From Gordonia mangrovi (GTDB taxonomy: Bacteria > Actinomycetota > Actinomycetes > Mycobacteriales > Mycobacteriaceae): DNA of 64,000 bases. Below, piece after piece: positions 1 to 8,338 of this stretch. A program made the translations under genes and the position numbers. The stretch spans positions 1,054,001-1,118,000 of the forward strand of contig NZ_CP102850.1 of NCBI RefSeq assembly GCF_024734075.1, given 5' to 3'. The notes below the pieces were generated by a model. That model did no database searches. It worked only from the letters and a program-made list of their open reading frames with translations, and was not told where the DNA came from. Position 1 is the first letter of the stretch. Each line of letters begins with the position of its first letter.

Positions 1-925
1 AGCGACTCCTGACGGGTACCACCCCGCCGAAACTTACAGACCTGGGATCTGGCCAACAGATTTCACTCACACCGGCCGCCGCAAGTGAGGCCATATTTCT
101 CGGGCCATCTGGAGATTTTATCCTCACAAAGTCGGGAACGGGCGTCCTCGATCCGCATTCCAACTCGGTACGGGCTGCTACGGAAAACAGTGAGTGGCCA
201 GTAGACAGCTCAGCACGAGTAGATCCCATCCCCGGGTCGAAAGATGTACTCGTGAGCTCGGAAGCACGTGCGGTGCGCTGGACCTACTCCGACACCGGCG
301 CACCTTTTCGCGATCCGCACACCGTGGTATCGAAAGACATTGATTGCGCTAGTTTCTCACCATCGGGGAAGCGGTTGGCCATATGCACGGACGAAGGTGT
401 CGAGATCATGGCTGCCGATGGAAAGCGCACCTATGGTGCGATCCCCACCTTGTCGCCCATACTCGCGTTCGTCGACGACACCACGTTCGTGGTAGGAGAT
501 GAGAATTCAGGTTCACTCACCGGCTATCACTCACCGGCTACCGAATCTCCGACGCGGCGGTCCGGAAAACATGGACTCGATCCCGTCACCTATCAGGACT
601 AACCGAAATACAGACGAGCTCGAGTCTTCTCGGCACAATGGACGAAAACGGCATCCTGACCCTGTGGACTTTACCCACGATGGTAGGGCCCACCGAGATC
701 ATGGCGATCGACACCACCCTGTCGAATCTGGGTCAGAGCTTCGACATCTCACCCTCGGGCGACTACCTTGCGATCTCCGACCGCGTCGATCAGACCTCGT
801 ATGTCATTCCACTCGATCCGGATCGGGTGCTCAATCAGATCTGTACGCGGACCCGACCGATCACGCAGTCCGAGTGGGACGAGTATCTTCCCGGCGAAGA
901 AATGAGTGCACCATGCAGTCGTTGA
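1..925 (+). pseudogene. C-terminal part of a WD40-type propeller protein, frameshifted
   Basis: The frame is open from the left edge (codons start at base 3), so the N-terminus lies outside the window. The reading has propeller-blade texture (FSPSGKRLAI, later ISPSGDYLAI). It closes with LDPDRVLNQICTRTRPI followed by WDEYLPGEE, the tail I associate with actinobacterial WD40 proteins that often carry an N-terminal STAND ATPase or protease. The first frame stops at 600-602. The rest (DGILTLWTL onward, to the stop at 923-925) is in another frame. Deleting one copy of the 14-bp repeat at 513-540 joins the two frames through GSLTGYRISDAAV, so this was one gene. Its stop overlaps the next start by 13 bases. 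Family membership beyond WD40-like is inferred. Confidence 0.75.
513..540 (+). repeat. exact 14-bp tandem duplication causing a frameshift
   Basis: Two adjacent identical copies of TCACTCACCGGCTA lie at 513-526 and 527-540. Fourteen is not a multiple of three, so the extra copy shifts the WD40-type frame to an early stop. With one copy the frame runs uninterrupted to 925. Confidence 0.9.
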
Positions 926-1599
926 TCCGCGCTCCGCGTCTGCTGCTCGCAGCAGTGCTCGCCGGGCTGTTCGCCGTCTGTGCCTGCGGCTCCGCAGACC
1001 GGGCCGACCCCATCACCCCCACCGCCGAGACCGACCTGCCCGAAGTCTCCGAGGTGTCCACGACAGCCGCAGTAGATTCAGCCGCGTCGACTGCGGCCGT
1101 GGACTTTCCAACACCGAAAGATGTAAAGGGCTGGTCCAGTGTTCCGATCACCGCAGCCTTTTGCGGTGTACCTGGAAGCGTTCAATTGTCGGATTTCGAA
1201 GCGACAACACAGTCCTCTTCCTGGGGGAAGGTTCATGTTTTCATGTTCGCCGAAGCTACCGATCTCACCGCCCCTGGAAGATCAACCCTCCTCGGACACC
1301 GGGCGAGTTGCGACAACGGCGGCGGCACGGCAGCTGGCAATATCGCAACGAGCTACCTACTCTTCGCCAAAGAAGGCGACAACTCCCGCGTGTTCGCCGA
1401 GTTGCCCGCCCAGCAACCGAAGCAAGGCGAACACCCCACGATCGTCACGGACATCGCCCGTGCGGGCGACACTCTGACGGTCAAGGAGCAGTGGTATCGC
1501 AGCGCGGACCCGAATTGCTGCGCGTCGGGTACCTCAGAGTCCACATGGCAGATCGACGGCGACACAGTGCGATTGGTGAGTGCGCGGGTGCTGAGTTGA
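913..1599 (+). CDS. secreted lipoprotein, LppP/LprE-like
   Basis: The 228-residue protein starts with RAPRLLLAAVLAGLFAVCAC, a basic n-region, hydrophobic core and cysteines at 23 and 25. Cys25 (VCAC) is the likely lipidation site, though the lipobox is not canonical. An Ala/Thr/Ser-rich linker (residues 27-65) leads to a folded domain. The end (TVKEQWYRSADPNCCASGT, then TWQIDGDTV) resembles the LppP/LprE lipoprotein family of mycobacteria. I chose the ATG at 913 because it precedes the signal peptide directly; the reading upstream in this frame is a shadow of the propeller gene. The role is unknown and it is probably anchored on the outer face of the membrane. Confidence 0.8.
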   Translation: MQSLIRAPRLLLAAVLAGLFAVCACGSADRADPITPTAETDLPEVSEVSTTAAVDSAASTAAVDFPTPKDVKGWSSVPITAAFCGVPGSVQLSDFEATTQSSSWGKVHVFMFAEATDLTAPGRSTLLGHRASCDNGGGTAAGNIATSYLLFAKEGDNSRVFAELPAQQPKQGEHPTIVTDIARAGDTLTVKEQWYRSADPNCCASGTSESTWQIDGDTVRLVSARVLS

Positions 1600-1637
1600 C
1601 TCCGGCCCTGCGGGATAGGCCACCACGGAGGTCAGCC

Positions 1638-2483
1638 TCAGGCGAATCGTCGGGCGAGCCCATACACCACGAGAGAAGCGACCTCGCCTGGGCGATGCGT
1701 CGCGTGCAGGCACCGCCTGTCGGCGTCACCGAGCCCGTCGGATGCTACTGACCAGTCGGCGGTCTTCGCCTCGTCTGCACATTCGGCCAGGGATTGCTGA
1801 ACCAGAGACCCTGCGATTCCGTGGGGCAGGTCGCCGGGCAGCCAATCGAAAGTGTCGGGACTGAGTCGCGCGCCGACCGCGGTCGCAGCACCACCGAAAC
1901 CTCCGGCGATGTAGACCGGCTGTCCCGACCCGACGGAGAATGCCACTTCCTCCAGGACACCGGGTTTCGCTCCGTCGCGGAGCCGTCCACCCAGCACAAC
2001 ACGCGCATCGGTATCGCGAACAAGCCTCCGCCGCAGCGCGGTATAGGCCTGTGCCGCGCCGACGTCCATCGACGGCCCGGCGGTGGCACCGCGTGCACGT
2101 CGGAAGTCGTTGCCGGCCGGATCGAGCAGCATCAGCCGTCCCGACACTCCCAGCAAGTCCCTCACTTCTGCCAGCTCGGCGGCCGTGAGGTCGGCATGCT
2201 GTGGCCACGCCACGTACAGCACCAGGGCGCTGCGGCGCGTCGTTGCGTAGCGTCGGAGTTCCTCGACCATCAATCCGGTGAAGCCCAGGGGCTTGAGTCG
2301 GCCGCCATAGGCAACCGAGGCACCGGCCAGCAGCAAAGCCCGTGTTAGTTCACCCACCGCGAGCTCGATGTGACGCGACGTGAGCCCGAGCCTGTCCAGG
2401 TCGGCACTGTCCGAGGCGCTGATCCCGATGACCCTGCCCGCCAAGGCATTCTGGGCGACAAGAGCCGGATCTTCCCGCTTCAT
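1638..2483 (-). CDS. SLOG-domain protein, partner of the adjacent TIR gene
   Basis: The 281-residue protein has the texture of the SLOG (SMF/DprA-LOG) Rossmann-like superfamily. A first strand and loop, RVIGISASDSADLDRLGLTS, occurs at about 17-36. YGGRLKPLGFTGLMVEEL follows at 59-76, and a glycine-rich segment PVYIAGGFGGAA sits in the C-terminal third. SLOG domains bind nucleotides or nucleotide-derived signals and accompany TIR and SIR2 effectors in prokaryotic defence genes. The start codon overlaps the stop of the upstream TIR gene (ATGA, 2480-2483), so the two are co-translated. I infer that this protein senses or processes the nucleotide made by the TIR partner. No SIR2 domain is present, so it is not a standard Thoeris ThsA. 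Confidence 0.75.
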   Translation of the reverse strand: MKREDPALVAQNALAGRVIGISASDSADLDRLGLTSRHIELAVGELTRALLLAGASVAYGGRLKPLGFTGLMVEELRRYATTRRSALVLYVAWPQHADLTAAELAEVRDLLGVSGRLMLLDPAGNDFRRARGATAGPSMDVGAAQAYTALRRRLVRDTDARVVLGGRLRDGAKPGVLEEVAFSVGSGQPVYIAGGFGGAATAVGARLSPDTFDWLPGDLPHGIAGSLVQQSLAECADEAKTADWSVASDGLGDADRRCLHATHRPGEVASLVVYGLARRFA

Positions 2484-3727
2484 CTGCGGACCCGTCCGCC
2501 ACGACTTGCAAAGGTGCGGGGCGTGAAAATCTCCACTAGACCGTCCAATCCACCCAGTGCTAGCACGTCGTCGAGTGCCATGACCTCCGCCGGGCCGAGA
2601 GGCGGATCGGGATGTAAAACGTAGATCTGATCGTCGGATGTCGGCATCTCGGCAGGATCCCGTGTCCGCAGCCAGCGTGCGAGGGTCACCGGCTCGGGGG
2701 CGTTGGCAGGTAGCCAGTCGAATGCGTCCATCTCCGGTTGCTCACGCTGGAGCCGCCAGAGCGCGCGTTTGAGCGCGTCATCGACAAGTTTGGACAAAGC
2801 CACCTCGATCGCTGCCATCCTGGCATGCTCGTCGGTCGGGTCACAGGCCACCGACGGGAGATGATCCATGAGGAAGGACCCTCGCTCCTCCCCTTCGAAC
2901 AACGCCGCCAGGATGACGACAGGCATGTCGCTCCGTTTGGCAGCGAGCACTTCGCGCTGACACCATTCCCGGCTCGAGTACCGATCGGTGCGCACCACGA
3001 ACAGGGCGCTGGTCTCCGCCAGCCGCGTGACCTCGTCCTCCCACCGGGAGTCCGGCTGGATATCGGCCTCGTCGAAGAACGTCGTCATGTGGGTTCCAGC
3101 AATGCCATCGCGCACGGCCGAGACCAGGTCCCGCAGGTGTCCGCTTTCGTCATCGGCGTTGCAACGTGTTGTGTAACTGATGAACACGCGCAACCGTTCA
3201 CGTGGTGCGCCGGAGACAAAGCCGGTTATCGAATGACACAGGTCACGACAGAGAACTCTGGGGTCGATCAAACCGCGAGGCGAGAGCGCCTGATTGGCCC
3301 CGAACAAGGTGTTCAGACGCGTTCCCTGTCTCATCACCGCATCGGAGGCAACCACACCGAACACGGCCACATGGGGATTCTGTTCGCCGGTCTCTGCTAC
3401 CTGCGAGAGATACTCGGCCCAGTGGTCGTCGTACTCGGCGGCTTGCGCAAGATTCACGCCATGGACGATGACGACGACGGTCGTCACCGACGCAGGCGGT
3501 CCATCTGCGGCGTCGGACATAAACGGGAGTGGACGGGGCGGGCCATCCGGGCTAGCCCACGGCGCGCTACGCGTGTATACCTCAACTGCCCCACCGACGA
3601 GGCCCGAGAAGGCAGGACCGTGGAAGTGGGTCAGCAGAGTATCGGCCACGGTGACCCCGATCTCGTCGTCGGGATGCCACAGGACAAATACCTCAAGGGT
3701 GGGCGGCACAAGGCGCAGTTTCGCCAT
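2480..3727 (-). CDS. TIR-domain protein with an extra N-terminal domain
   Basis: From the ATG at 3727 the product has 415 residues. A TIR domain spans about 178-320: RLRVFISYTT (strand A), TTFFDEADIQPDSRWEDEV (BB-loop region), and SSREWCQREVLAAKR with the catalytic-type glutamate E259 in WCxxE, as in NAD-cleaving TIR enzymes. The N-terminal 130 residues (VFVLWHPDDEIG, then GGAVEVYTRS and VTTVVVIVHG) look like a second Rossmannoid domain. The tail has QIYVLHPDPPLGPAE at about 368. The frame is open upstream to a GTG at 3805, but that extension is basic and unlike the domain. It forms an operon with the SLOG gene; the IS lies just upstream and may have altered its promoter. Confidence 0.85.
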   Translation of the reverse strand: MAKLRLVPPTLEVFVLWHPDDEIGVTVADTLLTHFHGPAFSGLVGGAVEVYTRSAPWASPDGPPRPLPFMSDAADGPPASVTTVVVIVHGVNLAQAAEYDDHWAEYLSQVAETGEQNPHVAVFGVVASDAVMRQGTRLNTLFGANQALSPRGLIDPRVLCRDLCHSITGFVSGAPRERLRVFISYTTRCNADDESGHLRDLVSAVRDGIAGTHMTTFFDEADIQPDSRWEDEVTRLAETSALFVVRTDRYSSREWCQREVLAAKRSDMPVVILAALFEGEERGSFLMDHLPSVACDPTDEHARMAAIEVALSKLVDDALKRALWRLQREQPEMDAFDWLPANAPEPVTLARWLRTRDPAEMPTSDDQIYVLHPDPPLGPAEVMALDDVLALGGLDGLVEIFTPRTFASRGGRVRR

Positions 3728-3947
3728 CATACCCGTTGATACCACGATTGAGGCCTGGAGCCGGGAGCCGCGTGTCGATTTCCCCTGCCCCCGCTGACCG
3801 ATCACACACGCATCGGCGGATCGAGTCCAGGCAGCCCTGCCTCATTGCTAGCCGAGATGACTGGTGAGGACCAACGGCGTGTTCCCCGTGATCCGGTCCG
3901 GTCTGTTTTAGAGTCCTGATTGCCCTGGTGAGGGCAGAGAAGGGACG

Positions 3948-4238
3948 ATGGGGATCATGGCAGGACGCAAGCGTCACTCGGCTGAGGACATTGTGCGCAA
4001 ACTGCGACGGGCCGACGAGTTGGCTGCGCAGGGCAAGACCGGTGAGGAGATCGCCGCTGACCTGGAGGTGTCGGCAGCCACCTTGTACAACTGGCGCCGC
4101 CAGTACGGCGGTATGGACGCTGATGCCGCGAAGGAGCTCAAGGAGCTGCGTGAGCAGAACGGCCGGCTCAAGCGGCTGCTGGCCGATGCCGAGTTGGAGA
4201 AGGACGCGCTGCGGGAGATCGCGAAGGGAAAATTCTGA
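3948..4238 (+). CDS. IS3-family transposase OrfA
   Basis: This 96-residue protein has a helix-turn-helix of the IS3 OrfA type (RHSAEDIVRKLRRADELAA, then ATLYNWRRQYGG). A leucine-zipper-like coiled coil (LKELREQNGRLKRLLADAEL) follows at about 60-85 and serves DNA binding and dimerisation. It ends in EIAKGKF. The slippery heptamer GGGAAAA at 4226-4232 precedes the stop and allows -1 frameshifting into OrfB, the usual way IS3 elements make the OrfAB transposase. An in-frame ATG at 3957 is an alternative start. Confidence 0.92.
   Translation: MGIMAGRKRHSAEDIVRKLRRADELAAQGKTGEEIAADLEVSAATLYNWRRQYGGMDADAAKELKELREQNGRLKRLLADAELEKDALREIAKGKF
4226..4232 (+). promoter_or_regulatory. programmed -1 frameshift site
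   Basis: GGGAAAA fits the X-XXY-YYZ slippery pattern, read as G GGA AAA in the OrfA frame. It lies four bases upstream of the OrfA stop. Slippage by -1 enters the frame that reads LSPTAKRAAID and on through OrfB. Confidence 0.75.
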
Positions 4239-4267
4239 GCCCGACCGCCAAACGCGCCGCGATCGAC

Positions 4268-5101
4268 ATGCTCAAAGACGTGATGAACATGTCAGAACGC
4301 AAGGCGTGCAAGGTGGTTGGGCTTGCCCGCTCAGCCTACCGCCAACTACCGCAAGCGCAGACTCCGGCCGACCCGGATGCCGGACTTCGCGAGCAGCTAC
4401 GCACCTACGCCCGTCAGAACCCGCGCCACGGGTTCCGGCGAGCCTGGGCCTGGCTGCGGTTCGACGAAGGCGACACCGTGAACAAGAAGAAGGTGCACCG
4501 GCTGTGGAAGGAAGAAGGACTGCAGGTGCGCCGCGCGCCGCGCCGCAAACGGGCCGGTCAATCGTCGGTGCCGATCGTGGCTGCGGACGCACCGAAGGTG
4601 GTGTGGGCATTGGACTTTCAGTTCGATTCCACCGTCGACGGGCACAAGATCAAGATCGCGTCGATGGTTGATGAGCACACCCGCCTGTCGTTGCTCAACA
4701 TCGTGGACCGCTCGATCACCGCCGACCGGTTGATCGAGGAGTTGGAGAAGACGTTCGCGATCTGGGGTGGCCCACCCATGGTGCTGCGCATGGATAACGG
4801 CCCTGAGTTCATCTCAGAGGCCCTCCAAGCGTTCTGCGCAGGGTCGGTGGGCATCTCCTACATTCCGCCCGGCACGCCGTGGAACAACGGGTTCATCGAG
4901 TCGTTCAACAACCGACTCCGCGACGAGTGTTTGAACCGCAACTGCTGGCCCACCCTGCTCGAGGCCCGCGTGGTCATCGGCGACTTCAAAGACGACCACA
5001 ACCACCGACACCGCCACTCGGCACTGGGCTACCGCACTCCGGCCGAGTACGCTGCTGGCTGCACCCACCGGCATCACCCCGTGGGCTGCGAGATCGACTG
5101 A
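4268..5101 (+). CDS. IS3-family transposase OrfB (DDE integrase domain)
   Basis: From the first ATG the product has 277 residues, but the frame is open from before 4235 and is normally reached by frameshifting from OrfA. An HTH_21-type segment (RTYARQNPRHGFRRAWAWL) precedes the rve integrase core. The catalytic triad is visible: Asp in VWALDFQF, Asp in RMDNGPEF, and Glu in NNGFIESFNNRLRDE, followed by the usual YRTPAEYA end. The length is normal for the family and there is no internal stop. It acts with OrfA to cut and join the ends of this element. Confidence 0.93.
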   Translation: MLKDVMNMSERKACKVVGLARSAYRQLPQAQTPADPDAGLREQLRTYARQNPRHGFRRAWAWLRFDEGDTVNKKKVHRLWKEEGLQVRRAPRRKRAGQSSVPIVAADAPKVVWALDFQFDSTVDGHKIKIASMVDEHTRLSLLNIVDRSITADRLIEELEKTFAIWGGPPMVLRMDNGPEFISEALQAFCAGSVGISYIPPGTPWNNGFIESFNNRLRDECLNRNCWPTLLEARVVIGDFKDDHNHRHRHSALGYRTPAEYAAGCTHRHHPVGCEID

Positions 5102-5143
5102 TCAACTGCAAGTAGGAACTGGCTCTAGAACCGACTGGACCGG

Positions 5144-5608
5144 CTATCGGGGACCTGCCACCAACGCCTGCGCACCGGGATCCGTGTCGTCCAGCCAATA
5201 CGGGCGATGCGGCGTTGACGCAATCTTCTGACGGACAACGTTGGCGATCGCATCGCTTCCACCATTTGCGATACCGGATGCGAGTTCGACAACGTGCTCG
5301 GCAGTCGCTGTTGCATAGGGAATCTTGAAGCCGCAGACGAGACTCCAATTCTCGTTGTCCGCGCCCGCAGCAAGCCAGTAATGCCCGAAGTCCATCAGCT
5401 TATTCGTCTCGTCCAAGATCTCGAGAAGTGCTGCCGTAGGACTGATTTCCGAAGCTATTCCGAAGCCGATCCTCCCGACAGATTCTCCTGCGATCGCCAG
5501 AACCCCGCTGCTGGTGTACTGGATCATCGGCGTCAACTCACCAGCGCCGACCGACGCGTTGGCAAAGACTGCTCTCGTTAGCTGCTGATACTGCGTTGCA
5601 TCGATCAC
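5144..5608 (-). CDS. YbjN-like (T3SS-chaperone-fold) protein
   Basis: This protein has 154 residues from the GTG at 5608, chosen because an AGGAG lies five bases upstream; another GTG at 5614 sits almost on top of that ribosome site. The middle (LLEILDETNKLMDFGHYWL, then NWSLVCGFKIPY and TATAEHVVEL) has the spacing of YbjN-type proteins: asparagine after a helix, two strands, an aromatic/proline turn and a helix. YbjN folds act as chaperone-like or adaptor modules in actinobacteria. The stop abuts the IS right end. The gene is weakly biased in third positions compared with the island genes. About 250 bases separate it from the next gene upstream, with no convincing gene between. Confidence 0.5.
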   Translation of the reverse strand: MIDATQYQQLTRAVFANASVGAGELTPMIQYTSSGVLAIAGESVGRIGFGIASEISPTAALLEILDETNKLMDFGHYWLAAGADNENWSLVCGFKIPYATATAEHVVELASGIANGGSDAIANVVRQKIASTPHRPYWLDDTDPGAQALVAGPR

Positions 5609-5859
5609 AAACACTCCTATTCATACATGCAATTTGGATACTGGCGCTACCACTGGCAGGCAGATATCGGGCTGATCGAGCTTGAGGTACACCGAGTATT
5701 TGGTGAACCGGCCAGGGTAGGCAATTTAGGTGCCGCATCCGCGACAGGTATAAATGGCTTGCATAGAAACGACGGTTGACCGGATCATGGTGCAATTCCT
5801 CTCGGATGGGGTGATTAACTTCCTTTCCGATCCCGTAAGCCAGGAACGCCGTGAATGAT

Positions 5860-6573
5860 TCACCGGCGCTGCGCCATTCGTCCGACTGCATGTCCAGTCA
5901 GGTCAGCGAGCGATGCCCAGTCGGACCGGCTGTCGTAGCGACCGGTCAGGTAGAGTGATTCCATGCTGGGCACGCAGCGCGCGAGGGCGCCTCGAGTCTG
6001 ATTGACGAACTGTAGCGAAGGTCCCCGATACTCAATTAGTGTTCTGCCACTGCGAGTTTCGATCGCTGCGCCCGGGAACTCGAGGTCGATGTGAAGTCCA
6101 TCTGAGGTGCGGCGTACAGTCTCGGTGAGACTCTCTTTCTCAGACAACAATTTTATAGCGCGTCGAAAGTCGTATGGCTCATAGAAGCTCCATGCGTTCT
6201 TGCCATTTTCTGTTATGTACGACGTACCTGGCGGAGACCGGAACTCGACCGCGGCATTCGTAGGTTTCCGGGACAGACCTTGCCGAAACCAGACCGATCC
6301 GTCGACGCCCAAGCGTGTGTCGGCGACCAGGAACAGATTGAAGTACCAAGCCGGCGTTACCTGTGACGCGCTGACCTCTATCACTGGCGAATTCCTGCCT
6401 AGAAGCCCTCGTTTCCGGGTCATGGACAGGTGCGCCACCTCGATGTCGGTAGCGACCCCTTTCATCGTCAAGAATCTTGCAGCCTCGGCGAAGTGCGCCT
6501 CTGCGTCGATGAGGGCATCACGCGCGCTGGTGATCATCTGGCGCACAACGTCGTCGTCGCCTCCTCGCCCCAT
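5860..6573 (-). CDS. hypothetical protein, paralogue of the next gene upstream
   Basis: I do not recognise this 237-residue protein. It is predicted cytoplasmic, with no signal peptide or TM segment. Residues 20-100 align by eye with residues 35-110 of the product of 6615-7370. Shared features are an amphipathic helix ending LT.KGV, a two-basic-residue turn (TRKRGLLGR against ATRRGRSRS), then a strand with AWYFNL/AWLVQM and GVDGSVWFRQ against AVDGSIWEQR. The rest differs. An ATG at 6537 is an alternative start. Third positions are less GC-rich than in the island genes, which suggests a separate origin. It probably shares an operon with its paralogue (41-base gap). Confidence 0.6.
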   Translation of the reverse strand: MGRGGDDDVVRQMITSARDALIDAEAHFAEAARFLTMKGVATDIEVAHLSMTRKRGLLGRNSPVIEVSASQVTPAWYFNLFLVADTRLGVDGSVWFRQGLSRKPTNAAVEFRSPPGTSYITENGKNAWSFYEPYDFRRAIKLLSEKESLTETVRRTSDGLHIDLEFPGAAIETRSGRTLIEYRGPSLQFVNQTRGALARCVPSMESLYLTGRYDSRSDWASLADLTGHAVGRMAQRR

Positions 6574-6614
6574 CAGCGGACCCCTGTCAAGTAGTGTGTG
6601 GCCATGGGCGCGAC

Positions 6615-7370
6615 TCAGCTTCTGCCGGACAAGAGACTGCGGAGGGCACCGGTCACAGAGTGCGGTTCGATTTGTTCAGTACTCTTGGACGTCCCCACTT
6701 CTACAAGACCTCGGTCACCCCAACGAAACTCGTCTTCGTCGTTGAATTGCCACTCCGCATTCGGGGCGGGAGCGCAGTGCACATGCTGCGAGGAGTTCTG
6801 GATGGGGTGTTGGTGACCACACCCCCAGGCGTCTGGCCTGGCGTCACCCATAAACCGCAATTTCAGCCGGCCGCCCCTTCGCGATGTGCCAGAATAATCT
6901 GCTACAGAGGCTGAAGTGACTGCCGAGGAGAAGTCCATTCGTTCAGGCACTGCCAGACCGAAGGTGTTCCGCACGATAATGGATTCCATTCCAGGACAAA
7001 GAAAGCTGTAGGTTACACCCTGTTCAATCGGGCAGCGCACCTGACGTTGCTCCCAAATTGACCCGTCGACGGCAAGCCTGAGATACGGGCCTGCGCGCAT
7101 CTGGACGAGCCAAGCGCGTTGCGGGACACCGGAAGGCTCGATGTAAATGGAGCGGGATCGACCCCGTCGCGTTGCGAGTCGAAACCCCAGATCACAGACC
7201 GTTGCGTTCGGCTTCACACCAGTGCGGGTGAGCTCGTGAGCCACGTCACGGGCCAGATCCTGGATCGCTGCGATTTCGCGACGCAAACCCGAAACCGATC
7301 GGGCAAAGCCATCATCGAAGAGTTTCTGATTCTCTACAGCACGATCCCAGTAGCTATCGAAAACGCTCAC
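6615..7370 (-). CDS. hypothetical protein, paralogue of the downstream gene
   Basis: The protein has 251 residues and starts with GTG. The first 45 residues form an amphipathic helix (VENQKLFDDGFARSVSGLRR, then ARDVAHELTRTGVKP). They lead to a beta-rich domain with AVDGSIWEQR, which is shared with the 5860-6573 product. The C-terminal 100 residues are charged and contain a CGHQHPI..HVHCAP segment with clustered His and Cys. That could bind a metal, but this is a guess. No family is recognised. It is the first gene of a leftward set (6615, 5860 and perhaps 5144). Confidence 0.6.
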   Translation of the reverse strand: MSVFDSYWDRAVENQKLFDDGFARSVSGLRREIAAIQDLARDVAHELTRTGVKPNATVCDLGFRLATRRGRSRSIYIEPSGVPQRAWLVQMRAGPYLRLAVDGSIWEQRQVRCPIEQGVTYSFLCPGMESIIVRNTFGLAVPERMDFSSAVTSASVADYSGTSRRGGRLKLRFMGDARPDAWGCGHQHPIQNSSQHVHCAPAPNAEWQFNDEDEFRWGDRGLVEVGTSKSTEQIEPHSVTGALRSLLSGRS

Positions 7371-7718
7371 GCCAGGGACTCTATCGCCGCACGATTCGTT
7401 CAGTCACAGGTACCGAACGAACTGCAGCTGTGGTTCGAAATATTGTGGCGGATTGCTTCCGCACACCACTGACAGAGCGATTTGCCTTCCTTCTGACAAG
7501 CACAAGCCATGTCCAGCCTTCCTGTTCATCTCTGGCGGGACGAAGGTGTCCCGTGCGCGTGGTCTGAAGTCTACAACCGACAGATCAGATCTGTGCAGCA
7601 ACTTTGTGCCCCAAACGGGTGAATCCGACCATCAACCACCTCGCTGCCTAGCGTGTGGTCAATCATCGACATACCCTCCAGTGGAGAACCGACAACGTCT
7701 GTGAACGGAGCAATTTCG
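7371..7718. other. intergenic region between divergent genes
   Basis: These 348 bases separate a leftward start (7370) and a rightward start (7719) and must hold both promoters. I saw no convincing gene, strong hairpin or repeat. The short reading frames here lack good start sites and codon bias. Confidence 0.5.
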
Positions 7719-8306
7719 ATGACCAGCAACGTGCCAGGTAAGTACGCCGCGAGCACACTGGACACTAGGCGTATTCGGGCTTACGCCCGCCGGGTGGCGC
7801 GGGAGACGACCACCGCACCGGCTGAACCACTGACCAAGTGCACACAGGTCTATGTTCCTGTAGTCAAGATCCGGTCAGTAGGCTTTCTTGGCCTCAAGAA
7901 GGAGACATATACAGCCCACGAAACGCATGAAAGATCTATTGAAGTAGTCGGCAGCCATTGGGTTCTGTTTTCGACGCGCCACTTCATAACACAGGGAAAG
8001 TGCAAGCGGCACAAGGCATACGAGTACGAGGAAACAAACAGTTGGGTGCTGGCCACCAACGGAGAACTCCTGAAAGTATGGCAGTGGGGCGATTTCACCC
8101 TATTCAACTCCGGCGTCACCAAACGAGAGTCAGACTGCACCGTCCGCGCAATGACCGAAGACGACATTCTCGAATTGGATCACGATCACAAGTTCACCCA
8201 CTACGAAGACCGTAGCGGACATTACCGGGGTGATCGCCAGGCCGGTCGCATAGTACGCCACGCCAAGGGAGTCGGCCTCTCCCTCAAGCTCAAGCAACTG
8301 CTATAG
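7719..8306 (+). CDS. hypothetical protein
   Basis: This is a 195-residue basic protein from the ATG at 7719; the frame is open further upstream to 7653, but that reading has no coding texture. Residues 40-120 look beta-rich, with TQVYVPVVKIRSVGFLGLKK, HWVLFSTRHFIT and NSWVLATNGELLKVWQWGDF, followed by a charged tail containing HDHKFTHYED. No domain is recognised. The coding sequence is visibly richer in A/T than the genes on either side, which suggests acquisition from another source. It lies 32 bases before the next rightward gene, so the two may be co-transcribed. Confidence 0.6.
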   Translation: MTSNVPGKYAASTLDTRRIRAYARRVARETTTAPAEPLTKCTQVYVPVVKIRSVGFLGLKKETYTAHETHERSIEVVGSHWVLFSTRHFITQGKCKRHKAYEYEETNSWVLATNGELLKVWQWGDFTLFNSGVTKRESDCTVRAMTEDDILELDHDHKFTHYEDRSGHYRGDRQAGRIVRHAKGVGLSLKLKQLL

Positions 8307-8338
8307 CCACGGCGGTTGTCACAGAGGAGTCAAAGCCG

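Larger units (their letters stand above)
3893..5143 (+). mobile_element. IS3-family insertion sequence
   Basis: The element is about 1.25 kb with two overlapping-frame transposase genes and imperfect terminal inverted repeats. IRL is at 3893-3916 and IRR at 5120-5143; they match at 19 of 24 positions, sharing CCGGTCC, GTC, GTT and TAGAG. The outermost CCGG occurs at both ends and is palindromic. It could therefore be part of the repeats or a 4-bp target duplication (element then 3897-5139); I cannot decide. Both transposase frames look intact and the DDE triad is present, so the copy may be active. The right end abuts the stop codon of the neighbouring leftward gene (5144-5146) without interrupting it. 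Confidence 0.9.

Noticed and set aside
1638..3727. Thoeris system
   Set aside because: A TIR protein and a SLOG protein are present, but there is no SIR2 NADase and the TIR protein has an extra domain. I therefore did not call it Thoeris.
3806..3860. tRNA-like T-arm (GGATCGAGTCC) near 3820
   Set aside because: The flanking bases do not form a T stem, and no acceptor or anticodon arms can be drawn.
5615..5859. Leftward open frame between the YbjN-like gene and the paralogue pair
   Set aside because: It overlaps both neighbours, has no clear ribosome site, and its composition is not coding-like.
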